Source of the DNA: an uncultured Mucispirillum sp.
Lineage (GTDB): Bacteria; Chrysiogenota; Deferribacteres; Deferribacterales; Mucispirillaceae
DNA length: 24,231 bases
Assembly: GCA_937890655.1 (NCBI GenBank)
Contig: CALADT010000046.1
Span: 1 to 24,231 of the forward strand
Reading direction: 5' to 3'
A model generated the notes under the pieces. It was not told the origin of the DNA and did no database searches. It saw only the letters and a list, made by a program, of their open reading frames with translations. The translations under genes and the position numbers were made by a program. Each line of letters opens with the position of its first letter. Position 1 is the stretch's first letter. Shown one piece after another: positions 15,293-23,663 of this stretch.

Positions 15293-16948
15293 CTACATCC
15301 TTTCCGGTGCTGATACACCTAGTATATCAAGCCCTGTTTTTATTGTTATGGCAACAGCTTCACACACTGTGAGTCTGCCTTGAGAAGATTCTACATCTTC
15401 TTGGTTTAGTATTTTATTATTATAATAATATGAATGAAATAAAGAGGCTAATTCTTGTAAATGATAACTAACTCTGTGGGGTTCTAAATGGATACAGGAA
15501 AGCTCTATTATATATTTCATTCTTATAATACTTTTTATTAACTGAATTTCTTCTTTACCAAGTGATTTTTCTAAAAATGCACCCCTTTTATAATCAATAC
15601 CTTTTTCTTTTGCGTTAGAAAGTAAACTATTTACCCTTGCATATGCGTATTGAATATAGTAAACAGGGTTATCGTTAGATTTTGATTTTGCCAAATCAAT
15701 ATCAAAATCAAATTGTGCGTCATGGCTTCTCATATTATAGAAAAACCTTGTAGCATCTATCCCTACTTCTTCAATTAACCAAGAAAGTGGAATAAACTCA
15801 CCACTACGGGTAGACATACTTATTTTTTCCCCATTTTGGATTAAATTAACCATTTGCACAAGTGATGCTTTAAATGTTTCTTTTTTATAACCTAAACACT
15901 CTAAAGCACACTCCATTCTTTTAATATAGCCATGGTGGTCTGCACCCCATATATCAATTAAATAGTTATTGCCCCTAATATATTTATTTTGATGATATGC
16001 TATATCTGGAGTAAAATAAGTGTATTCCCCTGTTGTTTTTCTTAATACTCTGTCTTTATCATCGCCCATGCTTGATGTGTTTAACCATAAAGCACCGTCT
16101 TTTTCATACATTTTGCCTGATTTTTCAAGTTGTGATAATGCTTTATCTATTAATTTTTCACTATATAAACTTCTTTCACTGTAATAATTATCAAATACTA
16201 CTCTAAACTCTTTTAAATCTTTATCTATATCTTTTTGGATAACTGCAACAGCTTTATTAAGACAAATTTCCAACGCTTCCTTTTTATCAATATCTAAAAT
16301 ATCTTTTTTTTCTGATAAAAGTTCCTGTGCTATATCTTTTATATAATCGCCATGATAACCATTTTCAGGAAATGGTGATTCCTGCTCTCTACCTAATATC
16401 TCTGCTATTCTTGAATAAACACTTAATGATAAGTTATTCATTTGGTTACCAGCATCGTTTACATAATATTCCCTTGTTACATTATAGCCTGACATAGCAA
16501 GGATTCTTGCAACAGAATCACCATAGGCTGCACCTCTGCCGTGTCCAATATGTAATGGCCCTGTTGGGTTAGCACTAACAAATTCTACCATTACTTTTTG
16601 GTTATTACCTATATTATTATTGAAATATTTTTCATCTTCTATAACATCCATACAAGTTTTTGCAAACCATGATGGATTAATGGATATATTAATAAATCCA
16701 GGGCCTGCAATTTCTAGTTTTACAGTATTATCCATTTTATTTTTTAGTTTTTCACATATTTCTTCAGCAATGATTTTAGGGTTTTTCTTTAAATGTTTTG
16801 TTAACTGCATAGCCACATTACATGCAAAATCACCATGTTCTTCTTTTTCTGGTATAACTAAAGTAAATGTTACTTCTGCATTAATCCCTTCATCTAAAAG
16901 CATTCCTTTTATTATTTCATCAATAACTAATGTTAATTTTTCTTTCAA
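15293..16948 (-). CDS. argS: Arginyl-tRNA synthetase
   Basis: ArgS is the class I synthetase that charges tRNA-Arg. The N-terminal additional domain is followed by the signature VEFVSANPTGPLHIGHGRGA, with HIGH at residues 133-136. YYVNDAGNQMNNL and IWGADHHGYIKRM follow. The KMSKS-equivalent is KISMSTRSGEF, typical of the family, whose lysine is often missing from the exact motif. The anticodon-binding domain ends in LGVSAPERM, as in most ArgS. The TTG start at 16948 has AGGAG nine bases upstream, and 551 residues is normal. It is embedded in the operon 24 bases after the NtrC-type gene. Confidence 0.97.
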   Translation of the reverse strand: MKEKLTLVIDEIIKGMLLDEGINAEVTFTLVIPEKEEHGDFACNVAMQLTKHLKKNPKIIAEEICEKLKNKMDNTVKLEIAGPGFINISINPSWFAKTCMDVIEDEKYFNNNIGNNQKVMVEFVSANPTGPLHIGHGRGAAYGDSVARILAMSGYNVTREYYVNDAGNQMNNLSLSVYSRIAEILGREQESPFPENGYHGDYIKDIAQELLSEKKDILDIDKKEALEICLNKAVAVIQKDIDKDLKEFRVVFDNYYSERSLYSEKLIDKALSQLEKSGKMYEKDGALWLNTSSMGDDKDRVLRKTTGEYTYFTPDIAYHQNKYIRGNNYLIDIWGADHHGYIKRMECALECLGYKKETFKASLVQMVNLIQNGEKISMSTRSGEFIPLSWLIEEVGIDATRFFYNMRSHDAQFDFDIDLAKSKSNDNPVYYIQYAYARVNSLLSNAKEKGIDYKRGAFLEKSLGKEEIQLIKSIIRMKYIIELSCIHLEPHRVSYHLQELASLFHSYYYNNKILNQEDVESSQGRLTVCEAVAITIKTGLDILGVSAPERM

Positions 16949-16972
16949 TTTTATATGCTCCTGTTTCCAATA

Positions 16973-18421
16973 TTATTTTAAATATTCTTCTACATCAATA
17001 CCCATATCTCGGTATTCATTTAATTTATTACGCAATGTTCTCACAGTTATTCCTAGTATTTCTGCAGCTTTTGTTCTGTTTCCTTGAACATCTTGTAATG
17101 TTTTAAGTATTAGTTCCTGTTCCACATCTGCTATGGTTCTACCAACTGATGATGAATTATCGTTACTATTTACTATTTCTTTTTGCCCTACTTCTTCACG
17201 AGTATCTACTTTTATACTGCTTATTTCTTTTTTAGGGCTAGACTTAAACCCTGCAATAGTAATTCCATGTAAAAATAAATCTTTAGAAGTTATTTCTTGA
17301 GTTTTTGAAAGCACAACAGCACGTTCAATAGTATGTTCAAGCTCCCTAACATTTCCTGGCCATTCATAACTTTGTAATGATTTTAAGGCGTCTTCTGAAA
17401 GTGGTTTTACTGCCTTTTTATTTATTTCAGAATATTTTTTTATGAAAAATGATGATAAATCTGCTACATCTTCTTTTCTATCCCTTAATGGTGGAAGCTC
17501 CATACTAATAACATTTAGCCTGTAATATAAATCTTCCCTAAAAGTGCCTTCTTCACTCATGGTTTTTAAGTTTCTATTGGTTGTAGCAAGCACACGAGTA
17601 TTTATTTTAGAAGGTTTTAATGCTCCAAGCCTTTCCACTTCTTTTTCCTGTAATACACGTAAAAGTTTTGCTTGTAAATGGATAGGTATTTCCCCTATTT
17701 CATCAAGAAGTATTGTGCCACCATCTGCTGATTCAAATTTACCTAATTTTTTATTAACAGCCCCTGTAAAAGCACCTTTTTCATAACCAAAAAGTTCGCT
17801 TTCTATTAAGTTTTCCGGAATAGCTGCACAGTTTACTGCAATAAACGGCCCCTTACTATGGCCTGAATTTTCATGGATAAACCTTGCTAAAACTTCTTTA
17901 CCTGTGCCTGATTCCCCTGTGATTAATACAGTTGCTTCGCTTTCTGCCACATCTTTTGCAAGTGAAAAAACATGTTCCATATAAGCACTTTTATATACTG
18001 TCCCTTTTCTTTTTTCTTCTGGTTTTCCTTCTTTTCCTGCTATGTTTTCATTGCTTGATAATTCAAAAGTTCTTCTTATTAACTCCTCTATAACTTCTGG
18101 AGAAAATGGTTTTAGTATATAATCATAAGCGCCTATTTTTAATGCTTCCACAGCTCCGGTTACAGAACCGTATGCTGTTACAAAACATACAGGTGTTTTT
18201 ATACCTGTTGCTTTTAACATTTCAAACATGGAAAGCCCGTCTATTTCTGGCATACGCATATCACTAATAATTAAATCATATACTTTCTTTGTAGCCTTTT
18301 CAAAACCTATTTTACCGTTTTCAGCAGTTTCCACATTAATGCCTAAACGCATAACGGTTTCTTTCATGGCTTCACGCATATTATCATCATCATCTACTAT
18401 TAATATGTTTTTATTCTCCAT
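16973..18421 (-). CDS. NtrC-class sigma-54 activator, FlgR/FleR-like
   Basis: This response regulator activates sigma-54 RNA polymerase. The receiver (1-120) has D54 in IISDMRMPEIDG, T82 and K104. The AAA+ domain has Walker A GESGTGKE (169-176), the sigma-54 contact loop GAFTGA (216-221) and Walker B GTILLDE (235-241). The C-terminal Fis-type helix-turn-helix contains NRTKAAEILGITVRTLRNKL. The open frame extends upstream, but the ATG at 18421 is preceded by GGAG and starts the receiver at MENKNILIVDDD, giving 482 residues. It overlaps the kinase gene by 11 bases. The RTLRNKL ending and kinase pairing resemble flagellar FlgR/FleR, but no flagellar gene is in view, so the target regulon is inferred. 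Confidence 0.93.
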   Translation of the reverse strand: MENKNILIVDDDDNMREAMKETVMRLGINVETAENGKIGFEKATKKVYDLIISDMRMPEIDGLSMFEMLKATGIKTPVCFVTAYGSVTGAVEALKIGAYDYILKPFSPEVIEELIRRTFELSSNENIAGKEGKPEEKRKGTVYKSAYMEHVFSLAKDVAESEATVLITGESGTGKEVLARFIHENSGHSKGPFIAVNCAAIPENLIESELFGYEKGAFTGAVNKKLGKFESADGGTILLDEIGEIPIHLQAKLLRVLQEKEVERLGALKPSKINTRVLATTNRNLKTMSEEGTFREDLYYRLNVISMELPPLRDRKEDVADLSSFFIKKYSEINKKAVKPLSEDALKSLQSYEWPGNVRELEHTIERAVVLSKTQEITSKDLFLHGITIAGFKSSPKKEISSIKVDTREEVGQKEIVNSNDNSSSVGRTIADVEQELILKTLQDVQGNRTKAAEILGITVRTLRNKLNEYRDMGIDVEEYLK

Positions 18422-19523
18422 TTTCTTCTCCCATTTTTTTTGCATACTCAGCAGTAGGAACAGATATTGTAAACATAGTATAGTTTTCTCCGTTACTTTC
18501 TGCTGTAATATCCCCATTATGAGCTTTTATAATTTTATATGATATAGATAACCCTAAACCTGTGCCTTTTGCTTTTGTAGTTTGAAAAGGCATAAATAGT
18601 CTTGATAACATATCTTCATCTATACCCTGACCGTTATCTCTTATATGAAGTATTGTTTCTTTTTCTGTCATTTCTGATGTGGCAGTAATCTCCCCACCAA
18701 CTGAAACTGCATCTACTGCGTTACCGATTAAGTTCATAATAACTTGTTTATACATATCTTCATCGCAATAAATGATATGGTCTTCATCTAGTTTATTTAT
18801 GATTTTTACTTTTTTATCTCTTATAATATGCTGTAAATATAACACAACTTCATCTACAATATCTGCTAACACATGGATTGATGGGTTAATTTTTATTTCT
18901 TTTGCAAAAAGTAGGGTGTTACTTATTACAGCGTTAATTGTTCTAACCCCTTTTATTATGGAAGTAGTAAGCCGTTTTTTATCTGGCTCCTGCTCTAAAT
19001 CTCTTGAAAGAAGTGAGGCATAAAGCTCAATAGAACCTAATGGATTTCTTACTTCGTGTGCAATATTTGCAGCCATTTCACCCATTATACGTAGACGTTC
19101 ATTTCTTTGTTTTTCCTGTTCAAATTTTTTAAGCCGTGTTATATCGTCCATAACATAAACATAGCCTTCAGAATCTTCTGATTTTAAAGCACTAACACTT
19201 AACCTAAAATACCTTTTGCCGTCATCATCATAATCATGAACACCAGTTGTGGAAAAAAGGCTTAATATATGGAATACTTTTTCACTACCTAATTCTTCCA
19301 TTAATTCTTTAGCACTTCTATTTTTTAAAAATACACCGTTTTTATTATCTTGGGCAATAATTGCAGAGTTAGTGTTATCCAAAACAGAATCTAAAAGCCC
19401 TTGTGTATGCTCTAACTTTTTTTGTAAAATTGAGTATGACTCTTTTAAGCTTTCAGTTGTTCTGTTAACTGCATCTACAACTTCTTTTAATAAGTCCACA
19501 TCAATATTTGAAAAATCCGACAA
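18411..19523 (-). CDS. Soluble PAS-type sensor histidine kinase, FlgS/FleS-like
   Basis: The 370-residue kinase has no membrane helix. A coiled helical start (10-45) leads to a PAS-like domain (about 45-130, ending YVYVMDDITRLKK). A HisKA domain follows with H156 in NIAHEVRNPLGSIELYASLL, then an ATPase domain with N box NLIGNAVDAV, G1 DNGQGID and G2 GTGLGL. The sequence around the histidine is typical of flagellar regulatory kinases. The cognate regulator is the overlapping NtrC-class gene. The start is a TTG at 19523 with GGTGA four bases upstream. It lies 29 bases after the TPR gene. Confidence 0.92.
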   Translation of the reverse strand: MSDFSNIDVDLLKEVVDAVNRTTESLKESYSILQKKLEHTQGLLDSVLDNTNSAIIAQDNKNGVFLKNRSAKELMEELGSEKVFHILSLFSTTGVHDYDDDGKRYFRLSVSALKSEDSEGYVYVMDDITRLKKFEQEKQRNERLRIMGEMAANIAHEVRNPLGSIELYASLLSRDLEQEPDKKRLTTSIIKGVRTINAVISNTLLFAKEIKINPSIHVLADIVDEVVLYLQHIIRDKKVKIINKLDEDHIIYCDEDMYKQVIMNLIGNAVDAVSVGGEITATSEMTEKETILHIRDNGQGIDEDMLSRLFMPFQTTKAKGTGLGLSISYKIIKAHNGDITAESNGENYTMFTISVPTAEYAKKMGEENGE

Positions 19524-19552
19524 TGTATCACCGTTAATATATTAATTATTGT

Positions 19553-22195
19553 TTAATAATTATTTAAATTTTTACGCCAGTTATCTTCTTCCATTTCCCC
19601 TTTTGCAATACCTGCATATATGGAGTTAGGAATATTGGAAACTATATCGTTATAATAATTATAGCCCCTTTGAACATCACCCATATTAATAAATGATTTA
19701 CCTAAATAATAAAGTGCCTCAGCTCGTCTGTCATCTTTATCTTTATAGTTATCTACAAACTGTTTTAGTGGCATAACAGCATTTTTAAAATCATTTTTAC
19801 GGTAGAACACAAGCCCTATATCCATATAAACATTATTACTGCCATCAAACCTTGCATTAGCATCTCTACGTATTGTATCATAAATACTCATTAATATTTG
19901 CTGACGTTTTGCATCGCTTGGTATATTTTTTGCCAAAGAATATTTCATACTTGTGGCGTATTTTAAGTCTTTTGTGTATTGGTCTAGTAATGATACAGCC
20001 ATATCCACATCAAGCTGTTCTAATTCGCCTATTATATATTTAAATGTTTCTTTATCAAAACTATTAACATCAGCTTTTAAGTTTTTGTCCCCTAATAAAT
20101 AGCCTAATACTGCATAATCACTATTTTTTGGGTTAGGTGTAATTTCAGCATAGAAAGTTCTTGCTTTACTAGGGGAACCTAATTTATAAACACTCATAGC
20201 TACCATAGTTTTAACTTTATCTTTAAATCCTCTATTATTCCATGTATTTACCCAATCACTATTAGCATCATAAAGTTGCACAACAGAAGGATAATCTAGT
20301 GATTTATATGATTCTTCAAGTGGCTTAAGTAGTGAGTTTTCTAACACAGCTTGTGCCTGTGGAATATATGCCCCTTGTGGGAATTTTGCTAAATATTCTT
20401 TTGCGCCTGCCCTTGCTGCTGGGTAGTTTTTAGAACCATATATAACATTTAAATCTTTATAATAAGCGTTATCTAATAACCTTTGCCACCTTGCAGTATC
20501 CCCATATTTTGCAGGGTCTTCTGTTTTTAAGTGGGCTTCCACAAAAGATTTTACACCCTTATAGTCGTTATTTTTATATATTTGTTCAATTTTACCATAT
20601 TTTATTTCATTAAGCATAATATCAGTTCTGCCTTTATATTTGCTTTCTGGGTATTCTGATATAAACTTATTAATTAACGGCTCTGCTGTTACATAATCTT
20701 TTTTATTATATACATTTTGTAGTTGAGAGAACATATAGTCTTCTCGTATAGTATTTAGTTCTTCAAAGTTTTTACTTTCTGGGTATAAACCTAAATAACC
20801 ACCAATCATATCAACAGCTTCTGCAATTCTATTTTCTTTATAAAGTGTTTTTATAAGCATATATTTTGCTTTTTCATGTAATCCGTATGAATCAGGCCTT
20901 GCTAGTAAATCTTTAAAGAAATCGTTCCAATAATCATATGGTTTTGTGTTTAAATATTTTTCTGCATATGTAATTGTTGCTTTCTGCCCACTTTCCCTAT
21001 CTGGGTAAAGCTGTTTTAATCTTAATAATAACTGGTCTGCATCTGCTGTTTTACCTGATTTATTAAGGATAGATGCTGCTCTAAATATAGCATTATTAGC
21101 AGATTTATCATCTGGATATTTTTCATAAATATGAGTATAAAGTTTTAGTGCCGGCTCATTTCTATTCTTTTTATAAAGCACATCTGCAACGGCGTTTAAT
21201 CTATTTAATGTAGAATCTGGGTTACTCATTAATTCATCTAAATTTAATGTGGAAAAATATTCAAAGGCTAAATTATCTTCCCCCATATCGTAATACATTT
21301 GCCCTACTTCCCCATTTATAATATCTTGGTCAGTTTTAAAATTACGTAAATAAGAAAGGTATGTTTCAATAGCTTTATCCACCTGACCTACTTTTTTATA
21401 AAGTTGTGCCATTTTTTTAAGGGCGTCCCTTTTTGTTTCTAAATCCGGCACTGTATCATATATTTTTTGGTATGTTTTAATAGCTTCAAATTGCTGGTTG
21501 GCAAGCTCTTTTGCTTCAGCCGATTTTATTAAAGCATCAGTTGTGCGAAAGTTATCTGGGAATTGTTTTGCAAACTCATCAAATATTTCATATGTATTTG
21601 TATAATAAAGCCCGTCATACTGCCCCATAAGCATATATGCCTGCCCTAATTTAAACATTGCTTCTTGTTTATAAAATTCGTTTTGGGTAGAAGCTAATAT
21701 TTGGCTTAACATTTGTGCTGCCTGTGGAAACTGTTTTGCTGCAATTAATTTATCTGCCTGATCAAGTAATTCTTGTAAATTTTTATCTTCTAACTCTTTA
21801 GTTTTTGTATCAAGTAACGGTTTTGCCACATTATAACTTGAAAGAATATCTTCATTCCTTTTGCCCCTTGTAGCCACCACTTTTATACCGTTGGAATCAT
21901 TTACAATGGAAAATTCTGAACCGTTTTTCATATTAATAATAAAATCTTTCCCACTACCTTGAATATTAGATATAAAATCATCATTAATATTCTGCTGAAA
22001 AGGTTTTTTAATATTATTTATAAAGGTAATAACAACCTGCTCGTTACCTTTATTAACAGCTTGAATATTTTTAGGGTCTAATTTTAAATATACTTCTGTG
22101 AAATATTTATCCTTTCTTAAAAATAGTTCCTGTGCATATAAACTGCTGTAACTTATTAAAAAGATAAATATCACTAAACATAACTTTCTCATCAT
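19553..22195 (-). CDS. Large exported tetratricopeptide-repeat protein
   Basis: The 880-residue protein starts with a signal peptide (MMRKLCLVIFIFLISYSSLYA, cleavage probably before QELF). A beta-rich domain of about 90 residues follows (to about 110). The rest is helical repeats of TPR type, clearest at QAAQMLSQIL, QKIYDTVPDLETKRDALKKM, YEKYPDDKSANNAIFRAASI and the C-terminal ALYYLGKSFINMGDVQRGYNYY. The TPRs resemble those of YbgF/YfiO-type envelope proteins. It is likely a periplasmic scaffold, but no partner is visible. It heads the seven-gene operon. I see no good Shine-Dalgarno before the ATG pair at 22195/22192. Confidence 0.85.
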   Translation of the reverse strand: MMRKLCLVIFIFLISYSSLYAQELFLRKDKYFTEVYLKLDPKNIQAVNKGNEQVVITFINNIKKPFQQNINDDFISNIQGSGKDFIINMKNGSEFSIVNDSNGIKVVATRGKRNEDILSSYNVAKPLLDTKTKELEDKNLQELLDQADKLIAAKQFPQAAQMLSQILASTQNEFYKQEAMFKLGQAYMLMGQYDGLYYTNTYEIFDEFAKQFPDNFRTTDALIKSAEAKELANQQFEAIKTYQKIYDTVPDLETKRDALKKMAQLYKKVGQVDKAIETYLSYLRNFKTDQDIINGEVGQMYYDMGEDNLAFEYFSTLNLDELMSNPDSTLNRLNAVADVLYKKNRNEPALKLYTHIYEKYPDDKSANNAIFRAASILNKSGKTADADQLLLRLKQLYPDRESGQKATITYAEKYLNTKPYDYWNDFFKDLLARPDSYGLHEKAKYMLIKTLYKENRIAEAVDMIGGYLGLYPESKNFEELNTIREDYMFSQLQNVYNKKDYVTAEPLINKFISEYPESKYKGRTDIMLNEIKYGKIEQIYKNNDYKGVKSFVEAHLKTEDPAKYGDTARWQRLLDNAYYKDLNVIYGSKNYPAARAGAKEYLAKFPQGAYIPQAQAVLENSLLKPLEESYKSLDYPSVVQLYDANSDWVNTWNNRGFKDKVKTMVAMSVYKLGSPSKARTFYAEITPNPKNSDYAVLGYLLGDKNLKADVNSFDKETFKYIIGELEQLDVDMAVSLLDQYTKDLKYATSMKYSLAKNIPSDAKRQQILMSIYDTIRRDANARFDGSNNVYMDIGLVFYRKNDFKNAVMPLKQFVDNYKDKDDRRAEALYYLGKSFINMGDVQRGYNYYNDIVSNIPNSIYAGIAKGEMEEDNWRKNLNNY

Positions 22196-22386
22196 ACACT
22201 AATACTACATATTTTCAATAATATTACAAGAAAAACTTTATTATTTTTTTAATTTTTTTACATTTTATTAAAATATCATAGTAATTTATGTGTTATTATA
22301 TGGTTTATACCTATATATTCATTATATAATGACATAGAAATTATACTTTTGTTTTTTATAATGGCCACTTACTTTTATAATTTATT
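22196..22386 (+). other. Spacer upstream of the TPR operon
   Basis: No gene is recognisable in this AT-rich stretch, and the promoter of the TPR operon (minus strand) should lie here. The direct-repeat copy starts at 22369. I cannot name promoter boxes with confidence. Confidence 0.5.
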
Positions 22387-22423
22387 TTAAAAATAGTATC
22401 GCCAGAATATGCCTACATCATGG
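22369..22423 (+). repeat. 55-base direct repeat, left copy
   Basis: It is identical to the last 55 bases of the window (24177-24231), beginning TTACTTTTATAATTT and ending CTACATCATGG. The identity stops one base to the left (C here, A there). On the right it cannot be tested because the second copy meets the window end. Confidence 0.9.
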
Positions 22424-22500
22424 TTTTCGTTTTTCCAATAGTTTTTATATTCGTATTTTATTTCTAAGAAATGCTGTTTTATCTGAATTTTCAAGTGCAT
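22387..22500 (-). pseudogene. Possible C-terminal gene fragment (37 codons, minus strand)
   Basis: On the minus strand a frame opens at the ATG at 22500 and runs 37 codons to the TAA at 22387. It ends in NHDVGIFWRYYF, whose aromatic and charged composition looks protein-like. The last 11 residues and the sequence after the stop are repeated exactly at the right window edge. I take it as the tail of a gene whose front was lost at the inverted repeat. There is no Shine-Dalgarno and the assignment is weak. Confidence 0.35.
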
Positions 22501-22517
22501 TAATATATTCTATTTGA
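22475..22517 (-). repeat. 43-base inverted repeat, left copy
   Basis: Its reverse complement is identical to 24009-24051. It begins (minus strand) TCAAATAGAATATATTAATG and ends CAGATAAAACA. It ends one base before the ATG of the ORF at 22519. Confidence 0.9.
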
Positions 22518-22518
22518 T

Positions 22519-23031
22519 ATGGCATCAGCAGTTGCAACTGCAGCTTTTGCAACCAGCATGGCAAAACAAGGTTTAGGTCTTGCATCACAAGGTGCTAGTG
22601 GTGCTGTTTCAGCTGCTAAAAACTTTAAGCAGGGTATGGATGATAAGAATACAGATATAAATAACAGTAAAGAGCCTAATAATGCTATGTTAAATCAACT
22701 TGATACCTTTACTAATAAAAATTCAAACGATTTTAAAACACAAAATGGTTCAGGATTTTTTTATAGTGCAGGGCGTGGAACAGCACTATTTATGAATAAT
22801 TTTCAAGAACGTTTTAATAAAACATCTGGTGCAGATTTTAAATTAGAAAATCAATCAACTGCTATTGATAAACCTGCTGTAAATATTACTCGTCCTGTTA
22901 ATAATGGCAATATTAATAATGATAATAATACTACTAATGATAAAAATATTAATAATACTAAAAATGATGAAATAACACCTGATGATATTTCACAGGATAC
23001 ACCAGAAATTAAAAAAAAATACTTGATATAA
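22519..23031 (+). pseudogene. Ala/Gly-rich ORF, likely the truncated C-terminal part of a conjugation (TrbL/VirB6-like) protein
   Basis: The 170-codon frame starts MASAVATAAFATSMAKQGLG and continues with ASQGASGAVSAAKNF. This alanine- and glycine-rich stretch is of the kind seen after the membrane part of TrbL/VirB6 proteins. A low-complexity Asn/Asp/Thr-rich tail follows (about 115-150). There is no signal peptide, no Shine-Dalgarno and an in-frame TAA just upstream. The ATG lies two bases after the end of the 43-base inverted repeat. I therefore read it as a 5'-deleted gene joined to the repeat. The TrbL/VirB6 link is a composition-based guess; a membrane-part match is impossible because that part is absent. 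Confidence 0.45.
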
Positions 23032-23033
23032 AT

Positions 23034-23051
23034 AGTATATATATATATACT
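23034..23051. repeat. 18-base TA palindrome
   Basis: AGTATATAT/ATATATACT is a perfect palindrome between the truncated ORF and the next gene. It may melt or bend easily near the promoter of the gene at 23097, but no protein-binding role can be read from it. Confidence 0.45.
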
Positions 23052-23096
23052 TGAGTAAACGTTTATTAATTAAAAATAATTATAAAGGAGTAATTT

Positions 23097-23402
23097 ATGA
23101 AAAAATTATTAATTATTACTATGCTTTTATTAGCTTGTTCATCAACTTATGCAAAAGACCCAAAAGAGACTGTTGAATATTGGGCAAATAAAACTGCTTT
23201 AACTGATGAAAATATTAAAGAAATGAGAACAGAAATGGATAAATGTTGGGATAGTTCTATGCGTTTATATTTTAAAGTTAAAGAAGGTAGCAAGCAATGG
23301 AATACATGTGTAGCTATTGTTGCAGTTAATAGGTTTGGTGGTAATTTTGAAGCATCTAATACTTATGCTAAAAATAGAAAAAGAGCAGAAACAGGCAAGT
23401 AA
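23097..23402 (+). CDS. Small exported protein, entry-exclusion (EexN/TrbK)-like
   Basis: The 101-residue protein has a signal sequence, MKKLLIITMLLLACSSTYA. Either LLAC is a lipobox (making it a lipoprotein) or signal peptidase I cuts after STYA. The mature part holds ETVEYWANK and two cysteines (DKCWDS and NTCVAI). The TVEYW segment and size recall EexN-type entry-exclusion lipoproteins of conjugative elements, a resemblance I cannot verify. It has a strong AAAGGAG Shine-Dalgarno six bases before the ATG. A neighbouring TrbL-like tail supports a conjugative origin. The gene looks intact. Confidence 0.65.
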   Translation: MKKLLIITMLLLACSSTYAKDPKETVEYWANKTALTDENIKEMRTEMDKCWDSSMRLYFKVKEGSKQWNTCVAIVAVNRFGGNFEASNTYAKNRKRAETGK

Positions 23403-23473
23403 GTAAGGATAGTTTTCCAAAAGGATTATATAAAATAGTTTTGTATTGACCACAATTTTAATATGTTATGAAG

Positions 23474-23493
23474 GTGTGGGATGTATCCCACAC
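23474..23493. repeat. Strong GC hairpin
   Basis: GTGTGGGA and TCCCACAC form a perfect 8-pair stem around TGTA. It is GC-rich against an AT background. It lies 26 bases before the next start codon and is followed by A's, not T's, so it is not a typical terminator on the plus strand. It may be a leader structure or a terminator remnant. Confidence 0.65.
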
Positions 23494-23519
23494 AAATAAA
23501 AAAAGAAAGGAGTATATAT

Positions 23520-23573
23520 ATGATAAATAAAATATTCACAATACGTGGACGGGGGGGGGAATCGCAAATTTAA
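23520..23573 (+). CDS. Short ORF interrupted at a G9 tract (candidate phase-variable gene)
   Basis: An ATG with a perfect AAGGAG seven bases upstream reads MINKIFTIRGRGGESQI and stops. Bases 23551-23559 are nine G's, remarkable in this AT-rich setting. With one more G (or two fewer) the frame continues 36 codons past the tract with a hydrophobic segment (IANLILKILLFPLAIIL), ending at 23671 across the next start codon, 50 residues in all. With one fewer G it also stays open, ending at 23667 with an ATGA overlap. As given, the frame is closed. The strong translation signal argues that the ORF is or was used. Its function is unknown. Confidence 0.5.
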   Translation: MINKIFTIRGRGGESQI

Positions 23574-23663
23574 TTTTGAAAATATTGTTATTTCCACTTG
23601 CAATAATATTAGAAATTACACATCATCCTGCTCTTTTATTATATTTAATAGGAGAAAATTATT

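Noticed and set aside
16620..17087. 155-codon plus-strand ORF
   Set aside because: It is antisense to the well-supported argS and NtrC genes and spans the boundary between them.
18421..18517. Longer start for the NtrC-class activator, adding 32 residues
   Set aside because: The extension lies within the kinase gene, has no family similarity, and the ATG at 18421 has its own GGAG.
22200..22240. Promoter-like TTGTAA and TAGTAT boxes upstream of the TPR gene (minus strand)
   Set aside because: Such matches are frequent at this base composition, and the implied start would lie almost at the ATG.
22900..22980. Asn/Asp/Thr-rich stretch as a tandem repeat
   Set aside because: The codons are low-complexity AAT/GAT runs without a constant repeat unit.
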